DNA of 64,000 nt from Zasmidium citrigriseum (taxonomy: Eukaryota > Ascomycota > Dothideomycetes > Mycosphaerellales > Mycosphaerellaceae): the NCBI GenBank assembly GCA_002786025.1, contig NHNW01000010.1, positions 62,001 through 126,000 on the forward strand, given 5' to 3'. Of the stretch, positions 23,601 to 34,871 are shown piece after piece (the first letter of the stretch is position 1; every line of letters starts with the position of its first letter). Below the pieces are notes generated by a model. It was not told where the DNA came from and ran no database searches. It saw only the letters and a program-made list of their open reading frames with translations. The position numbers and the translations under genes were made by a program.

Positions 23601-23806
23601 CCGGCCTTGCTGCCCTGCTTGCAAAGGATCTTGAGGGAGTTCCAGACTATCCTCCACGCGGTAGCAGCATGAACCAGAGCGTTCCTGCGGCGGCTGCCAA
23701 TCACAATAACGTTGCGGACGATGATTTGGATAGCTTTAGCAAACGCTATCCCAGTTTGAGTGGCATTGAGATGGTAGAGACGGATCTTGACGGCAGGCAA
23801 CGCTAG
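20620..23806 (+). CDS. Ark1/Prk1/AAK1-family Ser/Thr kinase
   Basis: This family of actin-regulating kinases phosphorylates endocytic coat proteins and dismantles actin patches. Two exons (20620-20676, 20726-23806; 49-nt intron), 1045 residues. The kinase domain spans about 24-310: glycine loop YLSEGGFAHVYVV, catalytic Lys at about 57 in LAVLKRV, HRDLKVENVL at about 156, DFGS at about 180 and the APE-like RSPEM, with WALGVLLYKLCY after it. The remaining 700 residues are Pro/Ser/Arg-rich, apparently disordered, and include SH3-type proline runs such as PPPLPSKKPPP. The motif SKR-F/Y-PSL occurs once in mid-tail and again near the C-terminus. Pal1, another endocytic-site protein, lies 6 kb away, probably by chance. 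Confidence 0.93.
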
Positions 23807-24071
23807 TGGAGTGCCATTGCTTGATATTGACATCTACGAGCAGCCAAGGAATACAACGCCTTGGAGACAGAAATATATAGATCTGTACATTGGACCATTG
23901 TTCAGCAATTCGCAGCTGCCATTATATTCATCTTTGTTGGAAGCGGTAGGTGCTGCATTGATGGTCGTTCCTGCTCCCAATCATTCATCGACGTCATCAA
24001 TGTCTCGACTTCACGTCCTCGACTTCGAGGCAACGATTTGGCCCATGATACACTCACACCCTTCAATATAA

Positions 24072-24962
24072 ATGCAGATGATCACAAGGTCTCTCTTGCG
24101 ACCCCTCCCAATAGCCGGCATATCCAGTCTCATCCTCGCCGCAACACTCACCCAAACCACAACCCGGCCCATCACAACAATGACCTCGAACAACTGGGCA
24201 GTCAAACCGTACAATCCCAAACACAACTCCTGGCCGTACAACCCATCAGATTTCACAAGGCAAGATAACTCTCCAGACGCCTCATTCTACAGCGCTCCAC
24301 GTTTCGTCACACACATCGACGATGCGGCCATCGCCACACTGCGGGAGTATTACGACACCGTTCTGCCTCGAAAAGGCAAGATCCTGGACTTCTGCTCCAG
24401 TTGGATAAGCCATTACCCAAAAAATGTAGAGGAAGCAGCAGCGAAAGGCGAAGTCAAAGTCACAGGAATGGGAATGAACCAGGCAGAACTAGAAGCAAAC
24501 GAGGTGCTCAACTCAGGAAAAATTCTCAAAGACTTGAACGACGACCCGGAGATCCACAAAGCTCTGAAGTCGAATGGTAGTATTGATGACGAGGAAAGTG
24601 GGAAGTTGGACGCATCGACGAACGTCGTTAGTACGGATTACTTGACGCAACCGGTCGCTGTGCTGAAGAGTCTACGAGAGGCGACGAAAGTGGGTGGGAG
24701 GGTGCATCTGGTGATTTCGAATCGATGCTTTCCGACGAAGGCGATTAGTCGGTGGTTGAGAGTGAGGGAGGAGGAGAGGTTGGAGATGGTCGGGGACTTC
24801 TTGCACTTCGCTGGGTGGAAAGATATTGAGATCGTGGAGTTGAGCAATGGGAAGATCGAAGGCGGTGAAGGGGCAAGTGAAGGAGGATTGAAAGGACTGA
24901 TGGCCTATATAGGCATGAACCAGAGAGATCCGCTATGGGTTGTGAGAGCAGTCAAAGAATGA
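24072..24962 (+). CDS. Methyltransferase-like protein, possibly mitochondrial
   Basis: Single exon, 296 residues. The N-terminus (MQMITRSLLRPLPIAGISSL) is basic and hydrophobic, like a mitochondrial targeting or membrane segment. A second in-frame ATG (24180, Met37) would give a shorter form without it. The rest resembles class I SAM-dependent methyltransferase-like proteins: a GKILDFCSSWISHYP strand near residue 98 where the glycine motif I normally sits, and the late segments LREATKVGGRVHLVISNRC and FLHFAGWKDIEIVEL. Motif I lacks the usual GxGxG, so catalysis is doubtful. Substrate unknown. Confidence 0.8.
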   Translation: MQMITRSLLRPLPIAGISSLILAATLTQTTTRPITTMTSNNWAVKPYNPKHNSWPYNPSDFTRQDNSPDASFYSAPRFVTHIDDAAIATLREYYDTVLPRKGKILDFCSSWISHYPKNVEEAAAKGEVKVTGMGMNQAELEANEVLNSGKILKDLNDDPEIHKALKSNGSIDDEESGKLDASTNVVSTDYLTQPVAVLKSLREATKVGGRVHLVISNRCFPTKAISRWLRVREEERLEMVGDFLHFAGWKDIEIVELSNGKIEGGEGASEGGLKGLMAYIGMNQRDPLWVVRAVKE

Positions 24963-25152
24963 TCAATGTAGTTCGACATTATCGTACAGGTTCCTCTAAC
25001 GCTACCTTCTGCATTACAAGCCAGCCGGGTACTGGGCAGGCTACTGAGCCATGCCGCATCTTGTCATCATTCAATGATGCTCATTCCCAAACACCCAAGG
25101 CTATGCTACATGGACGCTCATGATCGCTAAAACTCAAGTCAACTCGTCATAA

Positions 25153-28100
25153 TCATGCTTTCATGGTCTTGAGGAAGCCGTCCAAGTTGAACTCTTCCTC
25201 GTACTGCTTGTCATCCCAGAGCTCCGATAACTCGTCAAGGATGCCCTTCTTGCCCTTCTCTCTCATGTTGCCCTCGGCATCGACAGCGTTCGACTCGTCG
25301 ACGCCGTTGGCTTCTGGCTTGTCTGATATGGTGAGGTTCGGATCCGTCTCGCCCAGATTGAAGAGGTCGAGAATCTGGTCGGTCTCCATGGTGCCCAGGC
25401 CGGCATTCTGTTGATTGACGACGGTGGAAGCAACGTCGATCTTGAAGCGCTGGAGGTTGAGGATCTTCTCTTCTAGAGTGCCTCTCGTGATCAGACGGTA
25501 GACGTTGACAACCTTCTTTTGTCCAATACGATGCGCGCGATCCATGGCTTGGAGGTCTTTCTGCGGGTTCCAATCGTGCTCGACGAAGATGACCGTGTCA
25601 GCACCCGTCAAGTTCAGACCGAGACCACCCACACTGGTAGTGAGAAGCAGGCAGTCGATCGATGGGTCTGAGTTGAAGCGGTTGACGATATCTTGACGCT
25701 TTGAAGCTTCCACTCCGCCATCAAGTCGAGAAAACGTCACTCCGGGCAACATCTTCTTCAGCACAGTGCCCTCGACCATGTCAAGCATTTCCTTCATCTG
25801 ACAGAAGATGAGTGCCCGATGCTGGGACACAGCTTGATCAGCGGTTGGAACACCTCCTGCATCATTTTGCTCGGCGCCGATGCCGCAATCAACCAGAAGA
25901 TCACGTAGAGCCGTGAGCTTTGGTGCGTGCTTGGGGTCTTTCAGGCTCGAACCCTCCTTAGCCAAGAGCGATTGAATTGCAGCATACTGCTTGTGTCCCT
26001 CTTTCATCACCATCGCGGGTGAATTGCAAAGCTTACGCATGTACTGTAATGCCTGGAAAATGTGCTGCTTCGCTTCCTTGTCTGGGTTGCCGGCCATGTC
26101 TTGAAGCGACTTGGCTTCCTTCTTGGTGAAGTCATCGAAGAGCCTCTTCTGGAGATCGCTGAGGTCACAATAGTAGTTCTGCAGAATCTTCGGAGGAAGA
26201 TCATTCAGCACCTCTTCCTTCAGGCGACGAAGCAAGAAAGGCAGAACCTGCTTGTGCAGTGACTCGATCGCTAAAGCACCAGCTTCCTGCTCCTTCGAGG
26301 ATGATTTGGCGAATCGACTGGCTGCAATGGGCTTGGCGAAGCGATCTTGGAAGACCTTCTCAGTACCAAGAAAACCTGGCATGAGGAAGTCGAAGAGCGA
26401 CCAAAGCTCCAGCACGTTATTCTGGATCGGTGTGCCCGAGAGAATGAGTCGATGATTGCTGGCCAAACGCTTGACGGCTATGGTGACCTTGGCCTTCGGG
26501 TTCTTGATCAAATGTCCTTCGTCAAGCACACAATAGTTCCAATTGATGGCTGCCAGGATCTCCACGTCGTTACGAGCAATGTCGTAGGATGTAATGACGA
26601 CGTCCGCAGTAGCCAGCTGATCGCGAACCTTGCTACGCTCCGGTGGAGGACCCGCATAAGCAACAGCTTGCAAGAACGGCGCGTATGTACGAATTTCTTG
26701 CTTCCAGTGACCGGTCAAAGTAGGAGGGCAGATGATCAGCGACGGCAGACGTCGAACATCCGGTGACTGTGTCTTCTCGTACTCTTCCGCTCGCAAGTGA
26801 TGATCACTGGCGACAATGCACAGTGTCTGCAATGTCTTGCCCAGACCCATATCATCACAAAGGACGCCGTGAAGATGGTACCGATTAAGGAACGCAAGCC
26901 AGTTGACACCTTCCTGTTGATAAGATCGCAGCTCAGCTTTGATGGCAACGGGAATGGTGAATGGCTCGACCTTCTTCGGATCCAGCATCTGAGCAATGAA
27001 CTTGCGCTCTCTGTCTCTGCCTTCAAGAAGGGCTTGGGGCAGACCAGGTGGATCCGGAATGCCGGCCTCGAGCGGAACCAACTTGACCAGTGTTGCGAAG
27101 GCAGTTGTGGCAATTAGTCGCACACCACTATCCGAATCGCTCATACGTCCAAGCACAGGAACCAGGAGGAAGATGACGTATGGCAGAATGCCGTCGCCCA
27201 TGACCTGGATGAGATGGTAGATGCATTCGATCGCACCTTGTCGCTGGACCACCTCGTGCGCATTGTTGATTGGAGGAATGACTTGCTCAACAAGCATAGT
27301 GAAGCCCTGCACCGTGATCACGCTGCAGACACTGGCAAAGCACTTGGCAGCAGTGTAACGCAAGACCGATAGGCGACATTGCAGCGCTCTGCCAACGAAT
27401 GGGAGCAATTGCAGAACCCAATCATGGAGAGATGGATCAAAAGTGGCCACCAGCGCGCGCAGGGTCGACATGGCATCCACGGCTTCTTGACCGATTGTGG
27501 TATCTGGATTGGTGATGTCGGCCGGAAGCTCAGTAGTGAAGCATTGCTTGATCGGCCCCTCGATCACAGCCTGTAGCTTTGGAACCTTGGCGAAGAGGTC
27601 TGCACCGAATGCCTGGCACAGTTGTTCGAGAGTATCCTTCGCACCACGGCGGGTGATGCGTGCTGCCTTGACTTCTCGCTCGTGCTGTGCGGCATCTGGG
27701 CGGTCTTGGATGTCTTCATCTTTCTGCAGCGAGAGGATGCCAACTTCCTTGTCCGCGTTTGGATGAAACTCGGGTGTCTCGCCAACTTCCATACAGCAGA
27801 ACTTGACCAAGTTACCCACAACTTTCTCGACGACCTTGTGTCGCTCATTGGCAATGAGCTGGCCGAGCAAACCGGAGACTGCAGATGCGGTCCTGTGCTG
27901 GAGGTCGAAGTTGTCTTCATCCTTGACGCTGTCCATCAAGGCCTTAATAGTTGCCTGTGGCTTCTTCGGGATGTTCTGGAACGCAACAAGCGCAGCAGCG
28001 GCAGTCGACTTCACCCGCAGATCTGTCTGGGCTTTGGCAGTGTGTGCTTCGCTGATGGCAGCCTCGGCGTCCAGTCTCGCGGTGTTGAGGGCTTCAGCAG

Positions 28101-30921
28101 CCGCCATTCTCTGCACGGTAGAAAGACCCTTCTTGAGACGTTCGAAGTCGTGGCCAACGATCTTCTCTGCGTCGCTGATCGAGAACGCATTCTTACCAGC
28201 TTCAGGGTCGCCTTGGCAGACCACTGCAATGATCGGTAGCTTGCTGCCTGGCACATGCCCATTCTCGGCGAATGAGTTGAGCAGTTGCTGACACTGTGCT
28301 CGGACAATGCGAAGATAGCTCGTCAGGTCGCTGTACCAGCCTGGTCTGTCGTCTTCAACTAGAGATCGCAGCTCTGAGCAGGCGGCGTCGCGGAGAGCGT
28401 CCGCTTCAGGAACTGCCGAAGCGAAGCCTTCAAATGCCATGGCAGTGAAAAGTTGAGTCGAACCATACACCGATCGAAGATTTGGCAGGAGCTTAGGTCC
28501 GAAGAATGCTTCGCGGTCTTCAGTGGGGAACAACGCCATAGCCTTGCCCAGGGCTCGAGTGGCGAAGATGCGCGTCCTGATCATGACGTCCGCCCCAACA
28601 AGGTCGACATCGCCTTGCATGATTGCAGCATCGATGTTGTGCGTTGTTGCTGAAGTTGACGGTGGTGCCGAGGTTTCCTTCTTGTCCGATCTCCTACGCT
28701 TCTTTGGCGGCTCTGCTCCATTGACTGGAGAAGGACGGTGTGCCACAGCTAGTGGAGCGTAAGTCTGACCAGATGGCTTGATGAACAGCGTCGAGTCCAT
28801 CGGGATCGGATGCCGGCTGATGCCAATGGGATGAATGGTGAGTGTCATCAGCGAAACGGCGTGCGGCTCAAACTCTTGCTTGAAAGCAAGTGGTCCCTTG
28901 GCAACCAGTGCTTCACAAAGAGCGGTCCATACATCCAGCGAGAGCTTGAGAACGCCATCGTTCCTCTCAACCAGCAGATTTTGGTATACCAACCGCAGCG
29001 CCTTACCGTTCACCCATCCCTTGGTATCTGTGCCCTCAATGTTGATGAAGGTCAACAAAGCACGCAAGACAGCAGATCGTACGCTGGTGATAGTGTGACG
29101 CAGGAACGGGTAGAGCCGGGGCACCAATTCGTCGAATGATTGCTCAGGATCCGTCGCGGCATTCTGCTTCATGGCAGACAGGACTTCGGGGAAGCTGCAG
29201 AGCTTGGCGAGCAAGTCCATGACGGAGCCCGTACTGGCGGAAAGGTCATCCGAAAGACTTGATAGGCATTCCCACACCACGCTGATGAGATGTCCGAGCT
29301 CATTGGATCGAACATTGACGAACTCCTTGGCCACGGGGATGAGTGTCGCTGCACTGACTGAGCGTACATCATCGTCTTGGTCTCCAAGGCCCTTGATAAC
29401 ACACTCGAGCACTCCATCCATCAGAGATTGGTCCTCGAAGAGAAGATCCGTTCGAACAGCCACCAGATAACGCATGCCGATCATACCGCCATGGCAGGCA
29501 TGCCATATTCGTCGGGACACCTTCAGATCCTTTTGCATGACCAGTCGGTAGAGAATGCGGTTGATCTCATGGACAGAAGACGCCGGCAAGTATTGCAGGA
29601 CCACACCGAGGACTTGGCCTGCTGTCTCGCGGATAGGGGCAACAGCATTGTCGGAAACGTAATCTGCGAATCGGTCAAGCATAAAGACGCAGCATAGACG
29701 ACACGAGAGGTCGTCCAGCCACGCCCGGTTCAGAGCATCGTTTTCCTGCTTCGTCTTGCCCGCCTGCCGTCCCGCGCCGCCGCCGTGAACACGCACAATC
29801 TCACGAAGCCCCATAGCTGCTCCATGCCGTATCTCCCAGGATGGGTCGAACAGGTCGACTGTGAGGAACTCGCACAAGCGCTCAAAAGGCCACTCGTTGC
29901 CCTCCTCCTCCGCTTCCGTCACGAGGGTAGATTTTTCGGGGATGGGCATACCTTTGAATTCTGAGACAACTTTGGAATCGTCGTCGCCGCCTTTGCGGTC
30001 AAGCGAGAAGTAGTCGCCATTGCCGTTCTCCTGGCCTTCTTGCTTGATCTCCTGCTTCAGATCCTCTGCAGGAGTTGGCGCTAGGCTGGTACTACCACGT
30101 CTCGCAGCGAAGTCGTACTTGAACTTCTTATTGTCCCGCTTGAGTTCTTCTTTACGACGGCGCTTGAGCATGTTGAGTTGGCGCTTGCTCATCTCGCCAC
30201 CAGCAGGCGTCGGCGGTGGCGCCTCGTCTGGTGATTTGATAATGGCCTCATCGTTGGCCTGACTCGCTTGCTTGCTGTCGTTGGTATCGATCCGAGGAAG
30301 ATTGGGAGTTGAGAATGAAGTGGTACGGACTGTAATGTCCTTTTCGGTGACCAGGTCTTCTTCGATATACTCTCCTCCGAGACCGAGTCGTGCAGTCAAA
30401 GTCTTCTTCTGATGCGCCAGTCGTTCCGTGGGATTGAGGCCTGCGAGTTTGAAGTCGTACTGTTTCCCGGCACTTCCAAGAAGTTCTTTGCCGTATGTCA
30501 GGATTGCTTCCACGTCCAAAGTGGCCAGCTGAAGTTGATCTGGAGACGAGGAAATAGCTGGGGGCTCTTCCTGCTTGATAGATTCAGTACCGTTTGCATC
30601 AGGTTTGATATCATCGAGGGTTGCATTCGGATCGTATTTCTCTGCGTGCTCGACGATGCCGCCAATCGCGCGAGCCGCAGCAGTGCGGGTGTCCCATGAT
30701 GGCGACCTCAGGTAAGGTACAACACGGGTGAGTAGATTAAAGAGTTCGTCGGGGTGGTTCTTCTGCACGTCGGCTAGTTGCTGTGCAGCAGTATTACGAA
30801 TGAGCTGGGTGCTGCCTGTCTCAAGGAGCACGACCAAGCGGTCCAGTCTGCACGTGATGTCAGCGAGTGATGAACGGGTGGTAGATTTTTTAGACGAGGA
30901 TACATACCGGGAGGTGGTCAT
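25153..30921 (-). CDS. mot1: Mot1/BTAF1, TBP-removing Snf2-type ATPase
   Basis: Mot1 uses ATP to strip TATA-binding protein from DNA and redistribute it. Exon 1 is 30921-30908 (14 nt) and exon 2 is 30847-25153, giving 1902 residues. The 60-nt intron is stop-free and in frame, so the locus reads as one frame. Splicing gives MTTSRLDRLVVLLETGSTQL, the true family N-terminus. HEAT repeats and the central Mot1-specific region fill the first 1300 residues. The Snf2 ATPase has DDMGLGKTLQT near residue 1337 and DEGH (the family's DEGH box), followed by a helicase C domain with FSRLDGGVEASKRQDIVNRF and a QAMDRAHRIGQ motif VI. All motifs look intact. Confidence 0.97.
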   Translation of the reverse strand: MTTSRYVSSSKKSTTRSSLADITCRLDRLVVLLETGSTQLIRNTAAQQLADVQKNHPDELFNLLTRVVPYLRSPSWDTRTAAARAIGGIVEHAEKYDPNATLDDIKPDANGTESIKQEEPPAISSSPDQLQLATLDVEAILTYGKELLGSAGKQYDFKLAGLNPTERLAHQKKTLTARLGLGGEYIEEDLVTEKDITVRTTSFSTPNLPRIDTNDSKQASQANDEAIIKSPDEAPPPTPAGGEMSKRQLNMLKRRRKEELKRDNKKFKYDFAARRGSTSLAPTPAEDLKQEIKQEGQENGNGDYFSLDRKGGDDDSKVVSEFKGMPIPEKSTLVTEAEEEGNEWPFERLCEFLTVDLFDPSWEIRHGAAMGLREIVRVHGGGAGRQAGKTKQENDALNRAWLDDLSCRLCCVFMLDRFADYVSDNAVAPIRETAGQVLGVVLQYLPASSVHEINRILYRLVMQKDLKVSRRIWHACHGGMIGMRYLVAVRTDLLFEDQSLMDGVLECVIKGLGDQDDDVRSVSAATLIPVAKEFVNVRSNELGHLISVVWECLSSLSDDLSASTGSVMDLLAKLCSFPEVLSAMKQNAATDPEQSFDELVPRLYPFLRHTITSVRSAVLRALLTFINIEGTDTKGWVNGKALRLVYQNLLVERNDGVLKLSLDVWTALCEALVAKGPLAFKQEFEPHAVSLMTLTIHPIGISRHPIPMDSTLFIKPSGQTYAPLAVAHRPSPVNGAEPPKKRRRSDKKETSAPPSTSATTHNIDAAIMQGDVDLVGADVMIRTRIFATRALGKAMALFPTEDREAFFGPKLLPNLRSVYGSTQLFTAMAFEGFASAVPEADALRDAACSELRSLVEDDRPGWYSDLTSYLRIVRAQCQQLLNSFAENGHVPGSKLPIIAVVCQGDPEAGKNAFSISDAEKIVGHDFERLKKGLSTVQRMAAAEALNTARLDAEAAISEAHTAKAQTDLRVKSTAAAALVAFQNIPKKPQATIKALMDSVKDEDNFDLQHRTASAVSGLLGQLIANERHKVVEKVVGNLVKFCCMEVGETPEFHPNADKEVGILSLQKDEDIQDRPDAAQHEREVKAARITRRGAKDTLEQLCQAFGADLFAKVPKLQAVIEGPIKQCFTTELPADITNPDTTIGQEAVDAMSTLRALVATFDPSLHDWVLQLLPFVGRALQCRLSVLRYTAAKCFASVCSVITVQGFTMLVEQVIPPINNAHEVVQRQGAIECIYHLIQVMGDGILPYVIFLLVPVLGRMSDSDSGVRLIATTAFATLVKLVPLEAGIPDPPGLPQALLEGRDRERKFIAQMLDPKKVEPFTIPVAIKAELRSYQQEGVNWLAFLNRYHLHGVLCDDMGLGKTLQTLCIVASDHHLRAEEYEKTQSPDVRRLPSLIICPPTLTGHWKQEIRTYAPFLQAVAYAGPPPERSKVRDQLATADVVITSYDIARNDVEILAAINWNYCVLDEGHLIKNPKAKVTIAVKRLASNHRLILSGTPIQNNVLELWSLFDFLMPGFLGTEKVFQDRFAKPIAASRFAKSSSKEQEAGALAIESLHKQVLPFLLRRLKEEVLNDLPPKILQNYYCDLSDLQKRLFDDFTKKEAKSLQDMAGNPDKEAKQHIFQALQYMRKLCNSPAMVMKEGHKQYAAIQSLLAKEGSSLKDPKHAPKLTALRDLLVDCGIGAEQNDAGGVPTADQAVSQHRALIFCQMKEMLDMVEGTVLKKMLPGVTFSRLDGGVEASKRQDIVNRFNSDPSIDCLLLTTSVGGLGLNLTGADTVIFVEHDWNPQKDLQAMDRAHRIGQKKVVNVYRLITRGTLEEKILNLQRFKIDVASTVVNQQNAGLGTMETDQILDLFNLGETDPNLTISDKPEANGVDESNAVDAEGNMREKGKKGILDELSELWDDKQYEEEFNLDGFLKTMKA

Positions 30922-32216
30922 AATGGCGGGTCAAAAATCATGGAACGGCCGCGTCGGGGTCGAACAGAAGCCAAGAACAACAAAGAACAGCAGCGTGGTC
31001 GCGCGCGGCCATGGAGAGTTGGATCAAGGCGGCGACATCAGAAAGATGTAGTGCTGGCGGGCAAGTGATGCGGTGATGTTCTGCTGGTCGCAACACACGT
31101 GCACGGCGCGTGAATGTCGAAGTCGGTGGCAGAAGCGTGCAGCCAATGAGGAGACGGCGGGCCAAACGCAGCAAGTTGCTCTTTCCTCCAGCGCGCTTGC
31201 GAGCGCGGAATCCGCAGGGCCTTATAACATGCTCACACCTCCATGGAAGCGGCTGCTCCCGCGCGCTAGTGCTTTAGCTCCAAAGTCCCGTTCCGTTCTT
31301 CAAACCGTGTCCTCACGATTCTTGCGCTGGTGAAGCAGAAAATGGAGTCCGCGGCATCATCGATTAATTTTCATCATTTCATTTAATTCCTTTTCGCAAC
31401 GCAGGTTCTTCGTGGTAGTTCGAAAAATGTCAATACGCAGCCATCGTAGCGCATGCAAACTAGAGCTCCCCCCAGCTCCCTTGCAGGCCGCAGATCATTA
31501 AGATAAACCCCCAGTAAACCCAGCCTCACGCACCCTCATCAAGCCACCGCCATCCCCAGGAAACAAACGCATCGCCGTTTGAAATGGCCAACACCGTCGC
31601 ATTAAAACCAACACAGGCCTCATGCGCGTCCAAGGGCGCATGCATGAAATCACTGATGATGCTGTGCGTCTTTCCGGCAGCGCGTCGGAGAAAAAACTCA
31701 GAGCCGCAAAGTTAATCCTTGATTGCCTTGCACATGCCTGGTATTGCCTTCCTATAAGGCTGCCCGTTTGTCTCGACCTTCGACTCTGCTCCGAACGGCG
31801 AAAGAGTATTATTGGTCGAGAGAATCACAGCACTCTGAACATTCTCGAAACCAGCAGTCGAGCCATGAATTCTTCATCGCTTTGCTAGTCACAAGGGCAT
31901 ATGTCACCGTCACCGCCCAAAGACAGTGTTGTCTAAGTTATTGATGACGCATCAGGCAGCAAGTGGGTGACATGCTCTTGTTGAGCAATCCCCGCCATTC
32001 GCAGTCTGCCTATGATCACGAGGGTGTTCTCAGTAGTATACTCAATAGCAAATGATTCTGATGAGACACTTCGACGTCCCGTCTAGGCAACAGAGCAAGC
32101 ATTATCCATTCTATGCTCTTAGATCAGGCATACATACAGTGCGTACAGGATATCGTGGACATGTACATCGCAAAGATCAGACACAGCCTCTCCACGCATT
32201 TCCTTCATTACCGCGT
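30922..32216. other. Intergenic region between Mot1 and the acyl-CoA ligase
   Basis: About 1.3 kb: the Mot1 promoter on the left and the 3' flank of the ligase on the right. AT-richer around 31360-31400. No gene or RNA recognised. Confidence 0.5.
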
Positions 32217-34168
32217 CTATTCCGTCTTGACCCCCTTCGCCCAATCTCTAAGCACGTTCTTCCTCAGTTTGCCAGTGCTTGTCTTGGGCAGCTCTTCCAG
32301 AATCTCAACCTCTCTTGGCACCATAAAGCGACTGATCTGACTCTGCTCCTTCGCCCACTGGATAATGTCTTCCCCCTTCAACGAGCCTTGCTTGCCCTGC
32401 TTGACAGTCACGTACGCCTTCGGTCTCTCGCCCCATTGCTTATCCTGAACAGCCACGCATGCAGCCTCGAGGATATCGGGATGAGTCATGAGCATACCCT
32501 CGAGAGCCACCGAACTGATGTTCTCTCCGCCAGAGATGATAATGTCCTTCGCTCGATCCAGGATCTGAATTGCTCCATCAGGATGCCATACTGCGAGATC
32601 GCCACTATGCAGCACACCGCCTGCGAAAAGCTTCCTTGTTGCTGCAGCATCCTTGTAATACCCCTTGGCACAGATGTTGCCGATGAAAACGATCTCCCCA
32701 ATCTCCTTGCCGTCTTTCTCAACATCTTCGATTGTCTCGTTGGCGTCCCATTTGCCTGTTTCGTCCTGGTTCGTCTTGATAACGCGCGCTGGTAATGACA
32801 TGATGAAGCCATGGCCTTGTCTTGCCATTTTGGCGTATTTCTCTTTCAGCGGTAGATTGTCCCATGATGGCATCAAGTAGCCCTTGGTGATCGGTCCGTA
32901 GGTCTCTGTCAAACCGTATACGTGCACAGGATGGAGATTGTGAGCCGTCATGGTCTCGAACAGATGAGCTGAAGGCGGGCTGGCTGCAACTGTTACTCGT
33001 ACAGGATGTTCGAGTTTCTCAGCGTTCGAATCCGCAAGGAGCAATGTGTTGACCGTTGGAGCTGCGTTATAATGACTGATGTGCTGCTCTTTGAGAAGCT
33101 TCCAGATATAGGGGTAGTCGATCTTTCGAAGGCAGTAGTGCGTTCCTCGCACAGCTGTTACAGACCAGGGGAACGTCCATCCCATGGCGTGGAACATTGG
33201 GAGCGTCCAGAGATAATGGCAACGATCGGCTTTGGCATGTGGCACATTGAGACCACTTTCAATCACGTTGCCCACTGCGGCAAGGTAGGCACTTCGGTGC
33301 GTGTATTCGACACCTTTCGGCCGCGCTGTGGTGCCAGAGGTATATGCCAAAGCAATCATGCTGTCTTCATTAGCAACTTCTGTCTCGAGACCCGCCCATC
33401 CACGCCCGCCAGTTCGTTCATCGTGTTGCATTCCTTCCAGGACAGCCTTGTCGTAGTCTCCAGTATCTTCTTCTGTATCTGTGTCGATGATGAAGGGCAC
33501 ATGAGGATGGATTTTGCGGAAGCCGTCAAGCAGAGGTCGGAATTCTGCATCCACGATGATCATATCAACCTCGGCGTGGTCGAAAATGTATGTGATGTCG
33601 TCCATTTTGAGGCGATAGTTGATTGCTAGAGATTGATATTAAATTGATGTTCCCTAAAGTCGTTGATAGGTCGAAAACTCACCGACGTTGACAGCACTTG
33701 CACCTCCAATACCGTAGATGGACTCGAGAAACGCTGGGGTGTTCGTGCACAGAATGCCAACTCTGCCCATTGTTAGCAGTCGTCCACCAAGCCTGCATGT
33801 TTCGATAATTGACCTCTTGAATCCATGCTTCTTCAGGTAATATGCCAGACCTCTCGCCCGGTCTGCCGTCTCTTGATACGTTCTCTGCAGCGTCTTTCCA
33901 TTCGCAGTCTTGTGGTATATCGCAACAGCCTATAATCAATCCTCATGTCAACCCTCCTACCCCGCAATCTACACGATCCTCTTGATACTCATACATCAGG
34001 TTCAATGCTGGCTGCTCTCGGCAAGAAGAACGTCGGGCTGAGTTGGTGAATATGATACGAGTGTTTGAATTCCTCCTTCATCTTGCTTTGATCTGCAACG
34101 GTGGGTGAACTGGACGATGGTACGAAGTGTGCTGCCAGCGAAGACAGGCGTTTCATAGCCGACGACAT
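32217..34168 (-). CDS. AMP-dependent acyl-CoA ligase with PTS2-like signal
   Basis: Adenylate-forming enzyme that activates a carboxylic acid, probably a fatty acid, to its CoA thioester. Four exons: 34168-33995, 33929-33814, 33762-33683 and 33625-32217, with introns of 65, 51 and 57 nt, giving 592 residues. The 51-nt intron is stop-free; removing it restores GFKRVGILCTNTPAF. The P-loop-like AMP-binding motif is YTSGTTARPKGVEYTH, followed by YGLTETYGP, the GVLHSGDLAVWHPDG motif and the C-terminal lysine in LPKTSTGKLRKNVL. Residues 7-15, RLSSLAAHF, match the PTS2 consensus for peroxisomal import. The C-terminus has no PTS1. The substrate cannot be told from sequence. Confidence 0.93.
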
Positions 34169-34871
34169 CTTGGGTGATCTTGCACGTGTTTATACCCAAT
34201 CGGCCAATGTTTCTAGATCGAATGTCGAGTTTGGATCGTGTGAGACAGCTGGTGGGTACGAAGGACTACGAGATCGTGAGAGAGCTTCGCCAGTCGCTGG
34301 CTAGACACCGGCGGGGTGGTGTTGTCTGGGACGGGAGCTTCTCGAGACGTCTAGGCGAAGGAGAGAGGCAGTGGAACGAGTGAGACAGGATCTGGAAATG
34401 AGCGAAGTGACCTACACATGAGGCGTGAAAGAAGGTTTGCGGAGAGGTGGCTGGCCCGCAAGGACAAGCCGTGACGGTTGAGGTGTCGTTCGCGAGGAGC
34501 TCCAGTCGCTGGTGGAGTCGGCTCTCGCTTCGGAGAAAAGGGAAGGTAAAGCCCAATGCCAAGCCAGTATTCTAGGACTCTTGAGTGTTTGGTACGAGTG
34601 AACGAGAGTCTTGGATCTAGAAACCAAAAGTGGTTTGCATTGTTCGATAATCGTGCCGCTGTGTAGGTACATGTCGCTGTCGCCGAAGCGACTCGCATGC
34701 TATACGTATCGTCTTCGTACGTTCTTGATTTAAATCGTCGCTCAGAACACCTCGCCATGCTGAACGTACATGCTGTAGCACATTCAATCGTGCGCAACGC
34801 CGGCCGTGAGGAAAAAGCACATGAAACAAGCGTGGGCGCCATCTTACGCCCGCTAAAGATCGAAACGCAAC
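34169..34871. other. Intergenic region, ligase start to BAG stop
   Basis: About 0.7 kb on the minus-strand path between two minus-strand genes. Overlapping frames on both strands lack features. It should contain the ligase promoter. Confidence 0.45.

Noticed and set aside
32052..32795. 247-codon plus-strand frame
   Set aside because: Antisense to the acyl-CoA ligase, whose motifs are intact.
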